The notes: a model not told the origin generated them from the sequence alone. A DNA stretch of 64,000 nucleotides from Kribbella antiqua (GCF_004345665.1 NZ_SLWR01000003.1:496001-560000); one strand, 5' to 3'. Shown: positions 44,275-54,058, counted from the stretch's first letter. A program made the numbers and translations.

Positions 44275-44661
44275 ATGGCGCAGAAGAAGCTGCACGTGAA
44301 GAAGGGCGATCAGGTCCGCGTGATCGCCGGTAAGTCCAAGGGCCTCGAGGGCAAGATCATCCAGGTCCTGCCCGACGCCGAGAAGGTCATCGTCGAGGGC
44401 GTGAACCGGGTCAAGAAGCACACCAAGGTGCAGCAGGCCCAGCGCGGCGGCACGACGGGTGGCATCGTCACCCAGGAAGCCCCGATCCACGTCTCGAACG
44501 TGATGCTTCTGGTCGAGGTCGAGAAGGACGGCAAGAAGCAGAAGGTGACCACCCGCGTCGGCTACAACCGCGTCGAGGTGCAGAAGCGGCGCCCCGACGG
44601 CTCGACGTACACCGGTTTCCGGAGCGTCCGGATCGCGCGGCGTACCGGCGAGGAGATCTGA
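44275..44661 (+). CDS. rplX: 50S ribosomal protein L24
   Basis: A 128-residue L24, an assembly initiator. KOW motif [43 protein letters not shown] and [12 protein letters not shown] are standard; the C-terminal 25 residues ([24 protein letters not shown]) exceed the usual length. Overlaps rplE. Confidence 0.97.
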   Translation: MAQKKLHVKKGDQVRVIAGKSKGLEGKIIQVLPDAEKVIVEGVNRVKKHTKVQQAQRGGTTGGIVTQEAPIHVSNVMLLVEVEKDGKKQKVTTRVGYNRVEVQKRRPDGSTYTGFRSVRIARRTGEEI

Positions 44662-45233
44662 TGACCACCGCAGTGAGCGAGACCAAGGTCCAGCCGCGGC
44701 TGAAGACGAAGTACCGCGAGGAGATCGTCGGCAAGCTGCAGGAGCAGTTCCAGTTCGAGAACGTCATGCAGGTGCCCGGCCTCACCAAGATCGTGGTGAA
44801 CATGGGTGTCGGCGAGGCGGCTCGCGACTCCAAGCTGATCGACGGCGCGGTGAAGGACCTGGCCGCGATCACCGGCCAGAAGCCGCAGGTCACCAAGGCC
44901 CGTAAGTCGATCGCGCAGTTCAAGCTGCGTGAGGGAATGCCGATCGGCGCGCACGTGACGCTCCGCGGCGACCGGATGTGGGAGTTCCTGGACCGGCTGC
45001 TGGCGCTCGCGCTGCCGCGGATCCGTGACTTCCGCGGTCTGTCGCCGAAGCAGTTCGACGGCACCGGGAACTACACCTTCGGCCTGACCGAGCAGGTGAT
45101 GTTCCACGAGATCAACCAGGACCGGATCGACCGGGTCCGGGGTATGGACATCACCGTGGTGACCACCGCGAAGAACGACGACGAGGGCCGGGCCCTGCTG
45201 CGGCAGCTCGGTTTCCCGTTCAAGGAGAACTGA
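44661..45233 (+). CDS. rplE: 50S ribosomal protein L5
   Basis: A 190-residue 5S-rRNA-binding protein. [76 protein letters not shown] and [28 protein letters not shown] are typical. Confidence 0.98.
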   Translation: MTTAVSETKVQPRLKTKYREEIVGKLQEQFQFENVMQVPGLTKIVVNMGVGEAARDSKLIDGAVKDLAAITGQKPQVTKARKSIAQFKLREGMPIGAHVTLRGDRMWEFLDRLLALALPRIRDFRGLSPKQFDGTGNYTFGLTEQVMFHEINQDRIDRVRGMDITVVTTAKNDDEGRALLRQLGFPFKEN

Positions 45234-45234
45234 C

Positions 45235-45420
45235 GTGGCGAAGACAGCACTCAAGGTCAAGCAGGCCCGGAAGCCGAAGTTCGCGGTGCGCGGTTACACC
45301 CGCTGCCAGCGCTGCGGCCGGCCGAAGGCGGTCTTCCGCAAGTTCGGCCTGTGCCGGATCTGCCTGCGGGAGATGGCGCACCGGGGCGAGCTGCCCGGTG
45401 TGACCAAGTCCAGCTGGTGA
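45235..45420 (+). CDS. rpsZ: 30S ribosomal protein S14, zinc-binding type
   Basis: A 61-residue type Z S14. The zinc knuckle is CQRC ... CRIC (Cys-x2-Cys-x12-Cys-x2-Cys), so this is the zinc-dependent form; a zinc-independent paralogue, if present, is elsewhere. GTG start one base after the rplE stop. Confidence 0.97.
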   Translation: MAKTALKVKQARKPKFAVRGYTRCQRCGRPKAVFRKFGLCRICLREMAHRGELPGVTKSSW

Positions 45421-45511
45421 CCGTCTCCACCCCCGATCTTTTCTCCATTCACCATCTAGTCACCGTAGGTCGCCGGCCGGCGAAACCACGGCGGGAAAGA
45501 GGCCCCAGGCC

Positions 45512-45919
45512 ATGACGATGACCGACCCGATCGCAGACATGCTGACGCGTCTGCGCAACGCCAACCAGGCGTACCACGAGTCGACCTCGATGCCGTACAG
45601 CAAGATCAAGCAGGGCATCGCCGACATCCTCCAGCAGGAGGGCTACATCTCCTCCTACAAGGTGGAGGACCCCAAGGAGGGGGCCGTCGGCAAGACCCTG
45701 GTCGTCGACCTCAAGTTCGGCCCGAGCCGGGAGCGCTCCATTGCGGGCGTCCGCCGGATCAGCAAGCCGGGCCTGCGGGTCTACGCGAAGTCGACCAACC
45801 TGCCCAAGGTTCTCGGTGGCCTGGGCGTCGCGATCATCTCGACGTCCCAGGGGCTGCTGACGGACCGCCAGGCCAAGAACAAGGGCGTCGGCGGGGAAGT
45901 CCTCGCCTACGTCTGGTGA
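45512..45919 (+). CDS. rpsH: 30S ribosomal protein S8
   Basis: A 135-residue S8 ([42 protein letters not shown] ... [25 protein letters not shown]). In E. coli S8 represses the spc operon by binding its mRNA. The ATG at 45512 or 45518 may be used; GAAAGAGG stands upstream. Confidence 0.98.
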   Translation: MTMTDPIADMLTRLRNANQAYHESTSMPYSKIKQGIADILQQEGYISSYKVEDPKEGAVGKTLVVDLKFGPSRERSIAGVRRISKPGLRVYAKSTNLPKVLGGLGVAIISTSQGLLTDRQAKNKGVGGEVLAYVW

Positions 45920-45946
45920 CGAAGAACCGGAAGGAGGACCACTCTC

Positions 45947-46489
45947 ATGTCTCGCATCGGTAAGCTCCCGATCTCGGTCCCGTCCGGCGTCGACGTCACG
46001 ATCGACGGCCAGACGGTCACCGTGAAGGGTCCCAAGGGTCAGCTCTCGCACGTCGTGGCTGAGCCCATCGCGGTCAACCGGGAGGAGGACGGCACCATCG
46101 CCGTCACCCGCCCCGACGACCAGCGCAAGAGCAAGGAACTGCACGGCCTGTCCCGCACCCTGATCGCCAACCTGGTGACCGGCGTGACGGACGGCTACGA
46201 GAAGAAGCTCGAGATCGTCGGCGTCGGGTACCGCGTCCTGGCCAAGGGACCGACCCAGCTGGAGTTCTCGCTCGGGTACAGCCACACCATCACGGTGGAC
46301 GCGCCGGAAGGCATCACGTTCGCGGTGGAGGCGCCGACCCGGTTCTCGGTGCAGGGAATCGACAAGCAGTCCGTCGGCGAGGTTGCCGCCAACATCCGCA
46401 AGCTGCGCAAGCCCGAGCCGTACAAGGGCAAGGGTGTGCGGTACGCCGGCGAGCAGGTGCGCCGCAAGGTCGGAAAGGCTGGTAAGTAA
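45947..46489 (+). CDS. rplF: 50S ribosomal protein L6
   Basis: A 180-residue L6 ([35 protein letters not shown] ... [18 protein letters not shown]). A strong AAGGAGGA lies upstream. rplR follows after two bases. Confidence 0.98.
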   Translation: MSRIGKLPISVPSGVDVTIDGQTVTVKGPKGQLSHVVAEPIAVNREEDGTIAVTRPDDQRKSKELHGLSRTLIANLVTGVTDGYEKKLEIVGVGYRVLAKGPTQLEFSLGYSHTITVDAPEGITFAVEAPTRFSVQGIDKQSVGEVAANIRKLRKPEPYKGKGVRYAGEQVRRKVGKAGK

Positions 46490-46491
46490 CC

Positions 46492-46875
46492 ATGGCGATC
46501 GGACTGCGTCCGCACAAGCACTCCGCCAAGAAGACGGCCTCCCGGCTGCGTCGCCAGATCCGGGTCCGGAAGAAGATCAACGGCACGGCCGACCGGCCGC
46601 GGCTGGTGGTCACCAAGTCGTCCAAGCACCTGTTCGTGCAGGTCATCGACGACGTGGCCGGCAAGACGCTGGCGTCCGCCTCCACCATGGAGGCCGACCT
46701 GCGTGGCGCGGAGGCGAACAAGACCGACAAGGCCAAGACCGTCGGCGGCCTGATCGCCGACCGGGCCAAGGCCGCCGGCATCGACTCGGTCGTCTTCGAC
46801 CGGGCCGGGAACAAGTACCACGGCCGCATCGCGGCCCTGGCCGACGCCGCCCGCGAGGGCGGCCTCGGGTTCTGA
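46492..46875 (+). CDS. rplR: 50S ribosomal protein L18
   Basis: A 127-residue 5S-rRNA-binding L18: [48 protein letters not shown] and [26 protein letters not shown] are standard. Confidence 0.98.
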   Translation: MAIGLRPHKHSAKKTASRLRRQIRVRKKINGTADRPRLVVTKSSKHLFVQVIDDVAGKTLASASTMEADLRGAEANKTDKAKTVGGLIADRAKAAGIDSVVFDRAGNKYHGRIAALADAAREGGLGF

Positions 46876-46908
46876 CATGGCGACATACAAGGAAGAAGGT
46901 AGTTCGAA

Positions 46909-47508
46909 ATGAGCGGAGGCCAGCAGCGTCGCGGAGGCGGCGCCGGTGGTGAGCGCCGTGGTCGCGACGGTGGTCGCGGTCAGGCAGCTGACAAGACCGC
47001 CTACATCGAGCGCGTGGTAGCCATCAACCGTGTCGCCAAGGTCGTGAAGGGTGGTCGTCGCTTCAGCTTCACCGCCCTCGTGGTCGTCGGCGACGGTGAA
47101 GGCACCGTCGGTGTGGGTTACGGCAAGGCCAAGGAGGTGCCCGCGGCGATCGCCAAGGGTGTCGAGGAGGCCAAGAAGGCATTCTTCAAGGTGCCGAGGA
47201 TCCAGGGCACCATCCCGCACCCGGTCCAGGGTGAGAAGGCCGCCGGCGTGGTGCTGCTGCGCCCGGCCGCTCCCGGTACCGGTGTCATCGCGGGTGGTTC
47301 GGCGCGCGCCGTACTGGAGTGCGCCGGGATCCACGACGTCCTGAGCAAGTCGCTGGGATCGGCGAACGCCATCAACGTGGTGCACGCCACGGTGGAGGCG
47401 CTGCGCAGCCTGGAGACCCCGGAGGCCGTGGCCGCGCGTCGTGGCCTGCCGGTCGAGCACGTCGCCCCGGCGGCGCTGCTGAAGGCGCGGGCGGAGGTGG
47501 CCTCCTGA
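46909..47508 (+). CDS. rpsE: 30S ribosomal protein S5
   Basis: A 199-residue S5. A Gly/Arg-rich N-terminal stretch ([21 protein letters not shown]) precedes the core [50 protein letters not shown]. The spectinomycin-contact loop VVKGGRR is intact. TGATG overlap with rpmD. Confidence 0.97.
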   Translation: MSGGQQRRGGGAGGERRGRDGGRGQAADKTAYIERVVAINRVAKVVKGGRRFSFTALVVVGDGEGTVGVGYGKAKEVPAAIAKGVEEAKKAFFKVPRIQGTIPHPVQGEKAAGVVLLRPAAPGTGVIAGGSARAVLECAGIHDVLSKSLGSANAINVVHATVEALRSLETPEAVAARRGLPVEHVAPAALLKARAEVAS

Positions 47509-47690
47509 TGGCACGCCTGAAGGTGACTCAGGTCCGTTCCGGTATCGGTGGCAAGCAGAACCAGCGGGACACGCTGCGCACTCTGGGCGTCAAGCGGATC
47601 GGCGACACCGCCGTCCACGAGGACAAGCCCGAGGTCCGCGGCATGGTCCGTGCGGTTCGCCACCTCATCACCGTCGAGGAGGTCGACTGA
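47508..47690 (+). CDS. rpmD: 50S ribosomal protein L30
   Basis: A 60-residue L30 starting at the ATG at 47508: [20 protein letters not shown], then [37 protein letters not shown]. Standard length and place between rpsE and rplO. Confidence 0.97.
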   Translation: MARLKVTQVRSGIGGKQNQRDTLRTLGVKRIGDTAVHEDKPEVRGMVRAVRHLITVEEVD

Positions 47691-47691
47691 C

Positions 47692-48132
47692 ATGGCGCTG
47701 AAGGTTCACCACCTGCGTCCGGCGCCCGGTGCCAAGACCGCCAAGACCCGCGTGGGTCGTGGTGAGGGCAGCAAGGGCAAGACGGCCGGCCGCGGTACCA
47801 AGGGCAGCAAGGCGCGCAACAACATCCCCGAGTGGTTCGAGGGTGGGCAGATGCCGCTGCACATGCGGCTGCCGAAGCTGAAGGGCTTCAAGAGCAGGAA
47901 CCGGGTGGAGTTCCAGGTCGTTAACCTGGACAAGCTCGGACAACTGTTTCCCGAGGGCGGTGAGGTCGGCGTGGCCGACCTGGTCGCCAAGGGCGCGGTT
48001 CGCAGTGGTCAGCCGGTCAAGGTGCTGGGTGACGGCGAGCTGACCGTGGCGCTGCAGGTTTCGGTGCACAAGTTCTCCAAGTCCGCCCAGGAGAAGATCC
48101 AGGCGGCCGGGGGGACCACCACCGAGGTGTGA
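47692..48132 (+). CDS. rplO: 50S ribosomal protein L15
   Basis: A 146-residue L15 from the ATG at 47692: [43 protein letters not shown] and the C-terminal [24 protein letters not shown]. Last ribosomal gene before secY. Confidence 0.97.
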   Translation: MALKVHHLRPAPGAKTAKTRVGRGEGSKGKTAGRGTKGSKARNNIPEWFEGGQMPLHMRLPKLKGFKSRNRVEFQVVNLDKLGQLFPEGGEVGVADLVAKGAVRSGQPVKVLGDGELTVALQVSVHKFSKSAQEKIQAAGGTTTEV

Positions 48133-48138
48133 CGAGGT

Positions 48139-48196
48139 CCAGGGCTCGTGCGAGCCGGCGCTTGATATCGTGCGCTGGAGTTCGGACGAGCCCTGG
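48139..48196 (+). promoter_or_regulatory. Large hairpin between rplO and secY
   Basis: CCAGGGCTCGT (48139-48149) pairs with ACGAGCCCTGG (48186-48196). Inside, CCGGCGC pairs with GCGCTGG around TTGATATCGT. No U tract follows. It may cause partial termination or processing so that secY is made at another level than the ribosomal proteins. Confidence 0.5.
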
Positions 48197-48267
48197 TTCG
48201 TCTCTTGCCCGGCTGCTTTGCTAGGCCCCTGCCCTGACCGGGCAGAGGAAACTTGTGGGAGGACAGG

Positions 48268-49569
48268 GTGTTAGGCGCCTTTGCCAACGCGTTCAAGACT
48301 CCGGACCTGCGCCGGAAGATCTTGTTCGTGCTCTTTATCGTCGTGATCTTCCGGATCGGTTCTGTCGTCCCCGCGCCGGGCGTCAACGTCAAGTCGCTGG
48401 ACACCTGTCTGAAGGCGGCCCAGGGCGGCGCGAACGCGAACCTCTACAACCTGATCAACCTGTTCTCCGGCGGTGCGCTGCTGCAGCTCGCGATCTTCGC
48501 GCTCGGCATCATGCCGTACATCACCGCCAGCATCATCCTGCAGCTGCTCACCGTGGTGATCCCGCGGCTGGAGTCGCTGAAGAAGGAGGGCCAGGCGGGA
48601 CAGGCCAAGATCACCCAGTACACCCGGTTCCTGACCGTCGGCCTGGCGATCCTGCAGGCCACCGCGTTCGTGGCCCTGGCCCGCACCCCGGGCCGGCTGT
48701 TCCAGGGCTGCCAGGAGCCGCTGCTGCACCGCGACGACTGGTTCACGGTCGTCGTCATGGTGCTGACCATGACCGCCGGTACCGGCGTCATCATGTGGCT
48801 GGGCGAGCTGATCACCGACCGGGGTGTCGGCAACGGCATGTCGATCCTGATCTTCACCCAGATCGTCGCCACCTTCCCCTCGCAGCTGTGGAACATCCGC
48901 AAGGAGAAGGGCATCGCCACCTTCGTGGTGGTGGTCGCGATCGGCCTGGTGATCATGGCCGCGGTCATCTTCATCGAACAGGCGCAACGCCGGATCCCGG
49001 TGCAGTACGCCAAGCGGATGGTCGGCCGGAAGATGTTCGGCGGTACGTCGACGTACATCCCGCTGAAGGTCAACCAGGCCGGCGTCATCCCGGTCATCTT
49101 CGCCTCCAGCCTGCTCTACCTGCCGGTGCTGGTCAGCCAGTTCAAGCAGGGCGAGGGCTGGGCGAACTGGATTCAAGGAAACCTGGTCAAGGGCGACCAC
49201 CCGATCTACATGGTGACGTACGTCGCTCTGATCATCTTCTTCACGTACTTCTACGTCTCGATTACCTTCAACCCGAAGGAAGTCGCGGACAACATGAAGA
49301 AGTACGGCGGGTTCATCCCGGGCATCCGGGCCGGCCGGCCGACGGAGGAGTATCTGGCGTACGTCCTGTCCCGCATCACGCTGCCGGGTGCGATCTACCT
49401 CGCGTTGATCTCGATGATCCCGCTGGTCGCCTTGGTGCTGCTGAACGCGAACCAGAACTTCCCGTTCGGTGGTACGTCGATCCTGATCATGGTCGGTGTC
49501 GGACTGGACACTGTGAAGCAGATCGAGAGCCAGTTGCAGCAGCGTAACTACGAAGGGTTCTTGCGCTGA
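48268..49569 (+). CDS. secY: Protein translocase subunit SecY
   Basis: A 433-residue channel protein with ten membrane segments ([40 protein letters not shown] ...). The plug and TM regions [30 protein letters not shown] and [23 protein letters not shown] are conserved. I choose the GTG at 48268 because GGAGG (48258-48262) is five bases upstream and actinobacterial SecY proteins start like this; the TTG at 48253 overlaps nothing useful. It shares a base with adk (TGATG). Confidence 0.97.
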   Translation: MLGAFANAFKTPDLRRKILFVLFIVVIFRIGSVVPAPGVNVKSLDTCLKAAQGGANANLYNLINLFSGGALLQLAIFALGIMPYITASIILQLLTVVIPRLESLKKEGQAGQAKITQYTRFLTVGLAILQATAFVALARTPGRLFQGCQEPLLHRDDWFTVVVMVLTMTAGTGVIMWLGELITDRGVGNGMSILIFTQIVATFPSQLWNIRKEKGIATFVVVVAIGLVIMAAVIFIEQAQRRIPVQYAKRMVGRKMFGGTSTYIPLKVNQAGVIPVIFASSLLYLPVLVSQFKQGEGWANWIQGNLVKGDHPIYMVTYVALIIFFTYFYVSITFNPKEVADNMKKYGGFIPGIRAGRPTEEYLAYVLSRITLPGAIYLALISMIPLVALVLLNANQNFPFGGTSILIMVGVGLDTVKQIESQLQQRNYEGFLR

Positions 49570-50141
49570 TGAGAATGTTGCTGATGGGTCCGCCCGGGGC
49601 GGGCAAGGGCACGCAGGCAAAGGTGCTTGCGGAACGCCTGAATATCCCGGCCGTGTCCACCGGCGACATCTTCCGTGCGAACGTGAAGGACGAGACGCCG
49701 CTGGGCCTGGAGGCCAAGCGGTACATGGACGCCGGCGACTATGTCCCGGACGAGGTCACCAACGCGATGGTCCGGGACCGGCTGTCCGAGGCGGACGCCG
49801 GCGACGGGTTCCTGCTCGACGGCTATCCGCGGACGCTGGCCCAGGTGGGCACGCTGGACGACATCCTGGCCGAGCACGGCCACAAGCTGGACGCGGTGGT
49901 GGCGCTGATCGCCGACACCGACGTACTGGTGGCGCGGATGCTCAAGCGGGCGCACGTCGAGGGCCGGTCGGACGACTCCGAAGAGGTCGTCCGGCACCGG
50001 CAGGACGTCTACACCGCCGAAACCAAGCCGCTGCTGCGGGTCTACGCGCAGCGCGGCCTGCTGGTCGAGGTGGACGGCGTCGGCGAGATCGACGAGGTCA
50101 GCGAGCGGGTGCTCGCCGCCCTCAAAACCGTCACTGAGTAG
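49569..50141 (+). CDS. adk: Adenylate kinase
   Basis: A 190-residue short-form adenylate kinase (ATP + AMP = 2 ADP). P-loop [13 protein letters not shown]-binding [10 protein letters not shown] and DGYPRTLAQ are present; the LID domain is the short loop type ([17 protein letters not shown]), usual for actinobacteria. Part of the conserved secY-adk-map cluster. Confidence 0.97.
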   Translation: MRMLLMGPPGAGKGTQAKVLAERLNIPAVSTGDIFRANVKDETPLGLEAKRYMDAGDYVPDEVTNAMVRDRLSEADAGDGFLLDGYPRTLAQVGTLDDILAEHGHKLDAVVALIADTDVLVARMLKRAHVEGRSDDSEEVVRHRQDVYTAETKPLLRVYAQRGLLVEVDGVGEIDEVSERVLAALKTVTE

Positions 50142-50147
50142 CTCGTG

Positions 50148-50969
50148 ATGTTCCGAGACCGCGGGATCGAGATCAAGACCCGCGAGCAGATCCTCTCCAT
50201 GCGTGCGGCCGGCCTGGTCGTCGGCCGCACGCTGGAACTGCTCCGCGGTGAGGTCCGGGCCGGTATCAGCACCGGCGAGCTGGACGCGATCGCCGAGGAC
50301 AACATCCGCTCCTCCGGCGCCATCCCGTCGTTCAAGGGCTACCACGGCTTCACCGGTTCGATCTGCGCGTCGGTGAACGACGAGATCGTGCACGGCATCC
50401 CCGGTAGCCGGGTGCTCGAGGACGGCGATCTGATCTCCATCGACTGTGGTGCGATCGTCGACGGCTGGCACGGCGACGCCGCGATCACGGTGGCCGTCGG
50501 CGAGGTGGATCCGGAGCTGCTCGACCTGGCCCGGATCTGCGCAGAGTCGATGTGGCACGGGTTCGCCGCGGCCAGGCTGGGTGGCCGGCTGAGCGACATC
50601 TCGGCCGCGATCGAGCGGCACGTACGCGCGAATTCGTCGTACGGGATCGTGGAGGACTTCGTCGGGCACGGGATCGGGTCGGCGATGCACCAGCCGCCGA
50701 ACGTGCCGAACTTCGGCCGACCGGGCCGCGGACCGAAGCTGGTCGAGGGACTGGCACTCGCGGTCGAACCGATGCTCACGCTCGGCAAGCAGGACAACCA
50801 CACGCTCGAGGACGACTGGACGGTCGTCACCAACGACGGCCTGGCCGCCGCGCACACCGAGCACAGCTTCACGCTGACCCCGGAGGGTCCGTGGGTGCTG
50901 ACCGCCCTCGACGGCGGCGAGGCCGAATTGTCCAAGCTCGGCGTCAAGTGCGGAGCTCTGAGCGACTAG
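50148..50969 (+). CDS. map: Methionine aminopeptidase, type I
   Basis: A 273-residue enzyme removing the initiator methionine. Substrate His82 (EIVHGIP), metal ligands Asp99 (SIDCGAIVDG), Asp110 (HGDAAI), the His of FVGHGIGSAMH, the Glu of LAVEPMLTLG and the Glu of TEHSFTLTPEG are all there. The ATG at 50148 is directly preceded by an in-frame GTG (50145) that may be used instead. Confidence 0.96.
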   Translation: MFRDRGIEIKTREQILSMRAAGLVVGRTLELLRGEVRAGISTGELDAIAEDNIRSSGAIPSFKGYHGFTGSICASVNDEIVHGIPGSRVLEDGDLISIDCGAIVDGWHGDAAITVAVGEVDPELLDLARICAESMWHGFAAARLGGRLSDISAAIERHVRANSSYGIVEDFVGHGIGSAMHQPPNVPNFGRPGRGPKLVEGLALAVEPMLTLGKQDNHTLEDDWTVVTNDGLAAAHTEHSFTLTPEGPWVLTALDGGEAELSKLGVKCGALSD

Positions 50970-51021
50970 CGTCCACCCGTTGGGGGACGCCACGGCCCTT
51001 GTGCTGAGGCACACTTGAGCT

Positions 51022-51468
51022 ATGCCTCAGTACCAGCCGTATCAGCGTTTCACCGAAGCCGACCGCGACAAGATCGCCGGCCGGCTGCGGGACGCGTTCG
51101 CGGACGGGCGGCTGGACCAACCCGAGTTCACCTCCCGCCTCGACCGGCTCTACTCCGTCCAGACGTACGGCGAACTCGAGCCGCTGGTGCACGACCTGCC
51201 ACCGGCCCAGACGTACCAGACTCCGGCTGTGGTGCGGGACAGCAAGCCGTCCCCGGCACCGGGTGACTTCCCGGAGCGGCATCGCAACAAGGACCCGGAG
51301 CGGCCTTGGCAAGCGGCTGGCGGCTTCACCGGCGTGGTCGTGATCAACGTGGTGATCTGGGCTGTCATCGGTATCGCCCATGGCGGTAACTGGCCGCACT
51401 TCTGGCCGGTCTGGTTGCTGATTCCGTGGACGCTGATCGTCCTGGGCAGTCTCGGAAAGCGGCGGTGA
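51022..51468 (+). CDS. DUF1707/2TM-domain membrane protein
   Basis: A 148-residue protein. The N-terminus ADRDKIAGRLRDAFADGRLDQPEFTSRLDRLYSVQTYGELEPLVHDLP is a DUF1707 domain (SHOCT-like helical pair), and the C-terminal half has two membrane helices (GGFTGVVVINVVIWAVIGIA and FWPVWLLIPWTLIVLGSLG) of the 2TM type. Function unknown. The start codon lies in an inverted repeat (51004-51030). It overlaps the next gene as GTGA. Confidence 0.85.
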   Translation: MPQYQPYQRFTEADRDKIAGRLRDAFADGRLDQPEFTSRLDRLYSVQTYGELEPLVHDLPPAQTYQTPAVVRDSKPSPAPGDFPERHRNKDPERPWQAAGGFTGVVVINVVIWAVIGIAHGGNWPHFWPVWLLIPWTLIVLGSLGKRR

Positions 51469-52277
51469 CGGCGGCCTCGGTCAGCCGCCGCGTGGCCGCG
51501 CCGCGTCTGCGGCCGGATCTGGCGTGGCAGCTGCGGCAGGGGTCCGCCCTGGTCTACGTGATCTGGTTCGCGGTCGCAGTTCCTCTCGTCATCGCCGGGC
51601 TGTTGCTGGAACCACGCTGGGTCGGCTGGTTCGTGGTGGGCTGGTTCCTGGTGCTGGTGGCGTTCACCATTGCCATGAAGCTGGCCGACGTACGGCGGCG
51701 GAAGTCCTGGGCGGAAGTGGTCGGGCAGCTGGACTGGCGGATCAGCGCGTCCGAGCCGGAACTGCTGGAGCGCTGGCCGTTTCCGCCGTTCGCCCAGGAC
51801 CCGAACGCCGAGGTGTACGACGTGACCAGCGGCCGGCACCGGGGCAGGGAGTTCTGGACCGGCAAGTTCCGGCACAAGGTACGGCGGCGTGACCTCGGCT
51901 TCGACTTCCTGGACCTGCACGTGGACCGGCCACTGCCGCCACTGCAGGTGCTGCCCGCCTCCCTCGCACCGGTCGCGGCGGCCAGCCTGCTACCGCTCAA
52001 GCTGACCATCGATGGCCTGCCCGGGCGGTACTGCCTCTTCAATGGCCGCGAGGACCACGCCGAGGCAGTACTGCATCCACGCGCCGTGGAGGCCCTGAGT
52101 CAGGTCCCGCCCTTCGGCTTCAGCTGCGAAGGGCGGCGCTTCGTCGCGATCCTGCCCGCCTACCGCGACGCCACCACCGCCCTGGCCCAACTGGATGCCG
52201 CCTGCGACCTCCTCGACCTCATGCCCGAGCAGATCTGGCGAGAGGGCGAGCAGTGGGCGGCTACGAACCAGTCCTGA
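51465..52277 (+). CDS. Hypothetical membrane-associated protein
   Basis: A 270-residue protein that I do not recognise. Two hydrophobic segments near the N-terminus (about residues 25-47 and 52-74) resemble membrane helices; the rest is soluble with YDVTSGRHRGREFWTGKFRHKVRR and FGFSCEGRRFVAILPAYRDATTALAQLDAACDLLDL. GTG start overlaps the previous stop, so translation is coupled. Similar two-helix proteins with a beta-rich tail are common in actinobacteria. Its 3' end overlaps the convergent dehydrogenase gene by 17 bases. Confidence 0.7.
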   Translation: MTAASVSRRVAAPRLRPDLAWQLRQGSALVYVIWFAVAVPLVIAGLLLEPRWVGWFVVGWFLVLVAFTIAMKLADVRRRKSWAEVVGQLDWRISASEPELLERWPFPPFAQDPNAEVYDVTSGRHRGREFWTGKFRHKVRRRDLGFDFLDLHVDRPLPPLQVLPASLAPVAAASLLPLKLTIDGLPGRYCLFNGREDHAEAVLHPRAVEALSQVPPFGFSCEGRRFVAILPAYRDATTALAQLDAACDLLDLMPEQIWREGEQWAATNQS

Positions 52278-53121
52278 GCAGCCCGACGACGGCCGCCAGG
52301 TCCTCATCGCCGTGGCCGGCTGCAACCGCCTTCCGCAGCAAGTCACCCATTGGCGTCAGCAGGGCGGGATCGACGCCCTGGCCGACCGAGGTGTCGAGCA
52401 GGTTGTCGTAGGCGGCCGCCTGCATGGCCAGGTTCGAGCCCGCCGCCCCCGGCTCGGGACCTTCCTCGAGGTCCTTGGCGATCCGCGGCAGGCTGCTGAG
52501 CATCGCTGTCAGCCAGGGCAGCAGGAAGTCCTCCGTGAACCGTATCGGGGAGATCTTCTCGCTCCCGGTCAGAGCCAGTGCGTGTTGGGCGCCGCCGAAC
52601 ATCCCGTACATGGCGCTCAGCAAGGCAATGTCGTGCAACGCGGCCAGGCCTGGGTCGCTGCCGACGTACGCGGGCCGGGCCATCGCGGCGAGGTCGGCCT
52701 GGTGCCGTTCGAAGGCGACCGGGGAGCCGCTGTAGAAGATGAAGGCGGCGGGGCCACCGATCATCGCGGGAACGGCCATGATGCCGCCGTCCAGGTACTC
52801 CGCCCCGGCTGCGGTTGCCCACGCGGCGGTGTCCCGGGCCTGCGCCGGGGTGCCGTTGGTCAGGTTGACGACGGCGCGGCCGGTCAGGTCGAGGCCGTTC
52901 AACGTACTGCGGACGGTCGCGTCGACGAGCAGGCAGACGACTACGAGCGGGCTGGCGTTCACGGCCTCCAGGGCCGTGGCGGCGCGGGTGACGCCTTCGA
53001 GTTCGGGGGCGCGTCCAGGGGTCCGGTTCCAGACGGTGGTCGGGTGGCCGGCGGCCTGGAAGGCCCGGGCGAGGGCGCTGCCCATCGCGCCGAGGCCGAG
53101 GACGGTGACAGGAGTCTTCAT
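52261..53121 (-). CDS. NADP-binding imine-reductase-like (beta-HAD family) oxidoreductase
   Basis: A 286-residue protein. The N-terminal Rossmann motif VTVLGLGAMGSALARAFQAAGHPTTVWNRT binds NADP(H). VVNLTNGTPAQARDTAAWATAAGAEYLDGGIMAVPAMIGGPAAFIFYSGS closely follows the signature of bacterial imine reductases, and AALHDIALLSAMYGMFGGAQHALAL is the helix that lines their active site. The start is the ATG at 53121 (MKTPVTVLG); the longer frame has no ribosome-binding site. It is divergent from an HxlR regulator, which probably controls it. The natural substrate is unknown. Confidence 0.85.
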   Translation of the reverse strand: MKTPVTVLGLGAMGSALARAFQAAGHPTTVWNRTPGRAPELEGVTRAATALEAVNASPLVVVCLLVDATVRSTLNGLDLTGRAVVNLTNGTPAQARDTAAWATAAGAEYLDGGIMAVPAMIGGPAAFIFYSGSPVAFERHQADLAAMARPAYVGSDPGLAALHDIALLSAMYGMFGGAQHALALTGSEKISPIRFTEDFLLPWLTAMLSSLPRIAKDLEEGPEPGAAGSNLAMQAAAYDNLLDTSVGQGVDPALLTPMGDLLRKAVAAGHGDEDLAAVVGLLRTGS

Positions 53122-53156
53122 GCCGTCAACCCTGGCTGCGCGCTTTAGGATGGACA

Positions 53157-53181
53157 AGTACCCACTAATTTGTCAGGTACT
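53157..53181. promoter_or_regulatory. HxlR-type operator between the imine reductase and hxlR genes
   Basis: AGTACC (53157-53162) and GGTACT (53176-53181) form an inverted repeat with a 13-base AT-richer spacer. GTAC-containing dyads of this size are known binding sites of HxlR-family regulators. It covers the divergent promoter region of both genes. Confidence 0.6.
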
Positions 53182-53197
53182 GACCGAAAGGTAAGTA

Positions 53198-53527
53198 ATG
53201 CTTCCGTACAGCTGCGGACTGGACGCCGCCGCCGATGTCATCGGTGGGAAGTGGAAGCCGCGGATCCTGTGGGCGCTGCACCACGGCCCGATGCGGTTCG
53301 GGGAGTTGCGCCGAGAGATCGCCGGGGTGACGGAGAAGATGCTGATCCAGCAGTTGCGCGAGCTGGAGTCGCGCGACATCGTGCATCGCGAGGTCTTCCA
53401 CCAGGTGCCACCGAAGGTGGAATACTCACTGACCGAGCTCGGGCAGTCACTCAACGTCGCGTTGGCGCCGCTGGATGCCTGGGGAGCGGAGCATATCGCC
53501 GTACTGGAGGCGTCGCGGGCCGGCTGA
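53198..53527 (+). CDS. HxlR-family transcriptional regulator
   Basis: A 109-residue MarR-like winged-helix protein: YSCGLDAAADVIGGKWKPRILWALHHGPMRFGELRREIAGVTEKMLIQQLRELESRDIVHREVFHQVPPKVEYSLTELG. The Cys near residue 6 is often the redox/aldehyde-sensing residue in this family. Probably a repressor of the divergent oxidoreductase and of itself. Confidence 0.9.
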   Translation: MLPYSCGLDAAADVIGGKWKPRILWALHHGPMRFGELRREIAGVTEKMLIQQLRELESRDIVHREVFHQVPPKVEYSLTELGQSLNVALAPLDAWGAEHIAVLEASRAG

Positions 53528-53562
53528 GCGGTCTCGATTGGGTTTCGCCTGGGGGAGTGGCG

Positions 53563-53568
53563 TACACT
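53563..53568 (+). promoter_or_regulatory. Predicted -10 element of infA
   Basis: TACACT at 53563-53568 with TTGGGT at 53538-53543 (spacer 19) lies about 120 bases upstream of infA. Confidence 0.4.
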
Positions 53569-53601
53569 CTTTCCTTGGCTCTTTGTAGCCTCTGTCTCGT
53601 C

Positions 53602-53638
53602 GTGCCCGCGGCTGCCTGACCCTCGGTCAGGAGGGCAC
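53602..53638 (+). promoter_or_regulatory. Hairpin in the infA leader
   Basis: GTGCCC/GGGCAC forms an outer stem and CCTGACC-CTC-GGTCAGG (53615-53631) a perfect inner stem, some 50 bases before the infA start. Role unknown. Confidence 0.45.
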
Positions 53639-53687
53639 CAAAGGACAGGACCATCAAACAGTTCGTCGTCTACAGAAGTGCGAGGAC

Positions 53688-53909
53688 ATGCCCAAAAAAG
53701 AGGGAGTCATCGAACTCGAGGGCACCATCGTCGAGGCCCTGCCGAACGCGATGTTCCGTGTTGAGCTGTCCAATGGGCACAAGGTGCTCGCGCACATCAG
53801 CGGCAAGATGAGGCAGCACTACATCCGGATCCTCCCCGAGGACCGGGTCGTCGTGGAGCTGTCGCCGTACGACCTCACCCGGGGTCGCATCGTCTACCGG
53901 TACAAGTAA
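53688..53909 (+). CDS. infA: Translation initiation factor IF-1
   Basis: A 73-residue OB-fold protein: [73 protein letters not shown]. Standard length; GCGAGGA upstream. It starts the infA-rpmJ-rpsM... group. Confidence 0.97.
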   Translation: MPKKEGVIELEGTIVEALPNAMFRVELSNGHKVLAHISGKMRQHYIRILPEDRVVVELSPYDLTRGRIVYRYK

Positions 53910-53944
53910 GACCACCACCAACACCTGTCGAAGAAAGAAGCTCG

Positions 53945-54058
53945 ATGAAGGTCAATCCGAGCGTCAAGAAGATCTGCGACAAGTGCAAGGTGATCCGCCG
54001 TCACGGCCGGGTCATGGTGATCTGCGAGAACCCGCGGCACAAGCAGCGGCAGGGCTGA
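53945..54058 (+). CDS. rpmJ: 50S ribosomal protein L36
   Basis: A 37-residue L36 read from the ATG at 53945: [20 protein letters not shown], then [17 protein letters not shown]. The zinc ligands Cys11, Cys14, Cys27 and His32 are present, so it is the zinc-containing form. GAAAGAAG precedes the start. It is in the usual place between infA and rpsM. Confidence 0.97.
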   Translation: MKVNPSVKKICDKCKVIRRHGRVMVICENPRHKQRQG

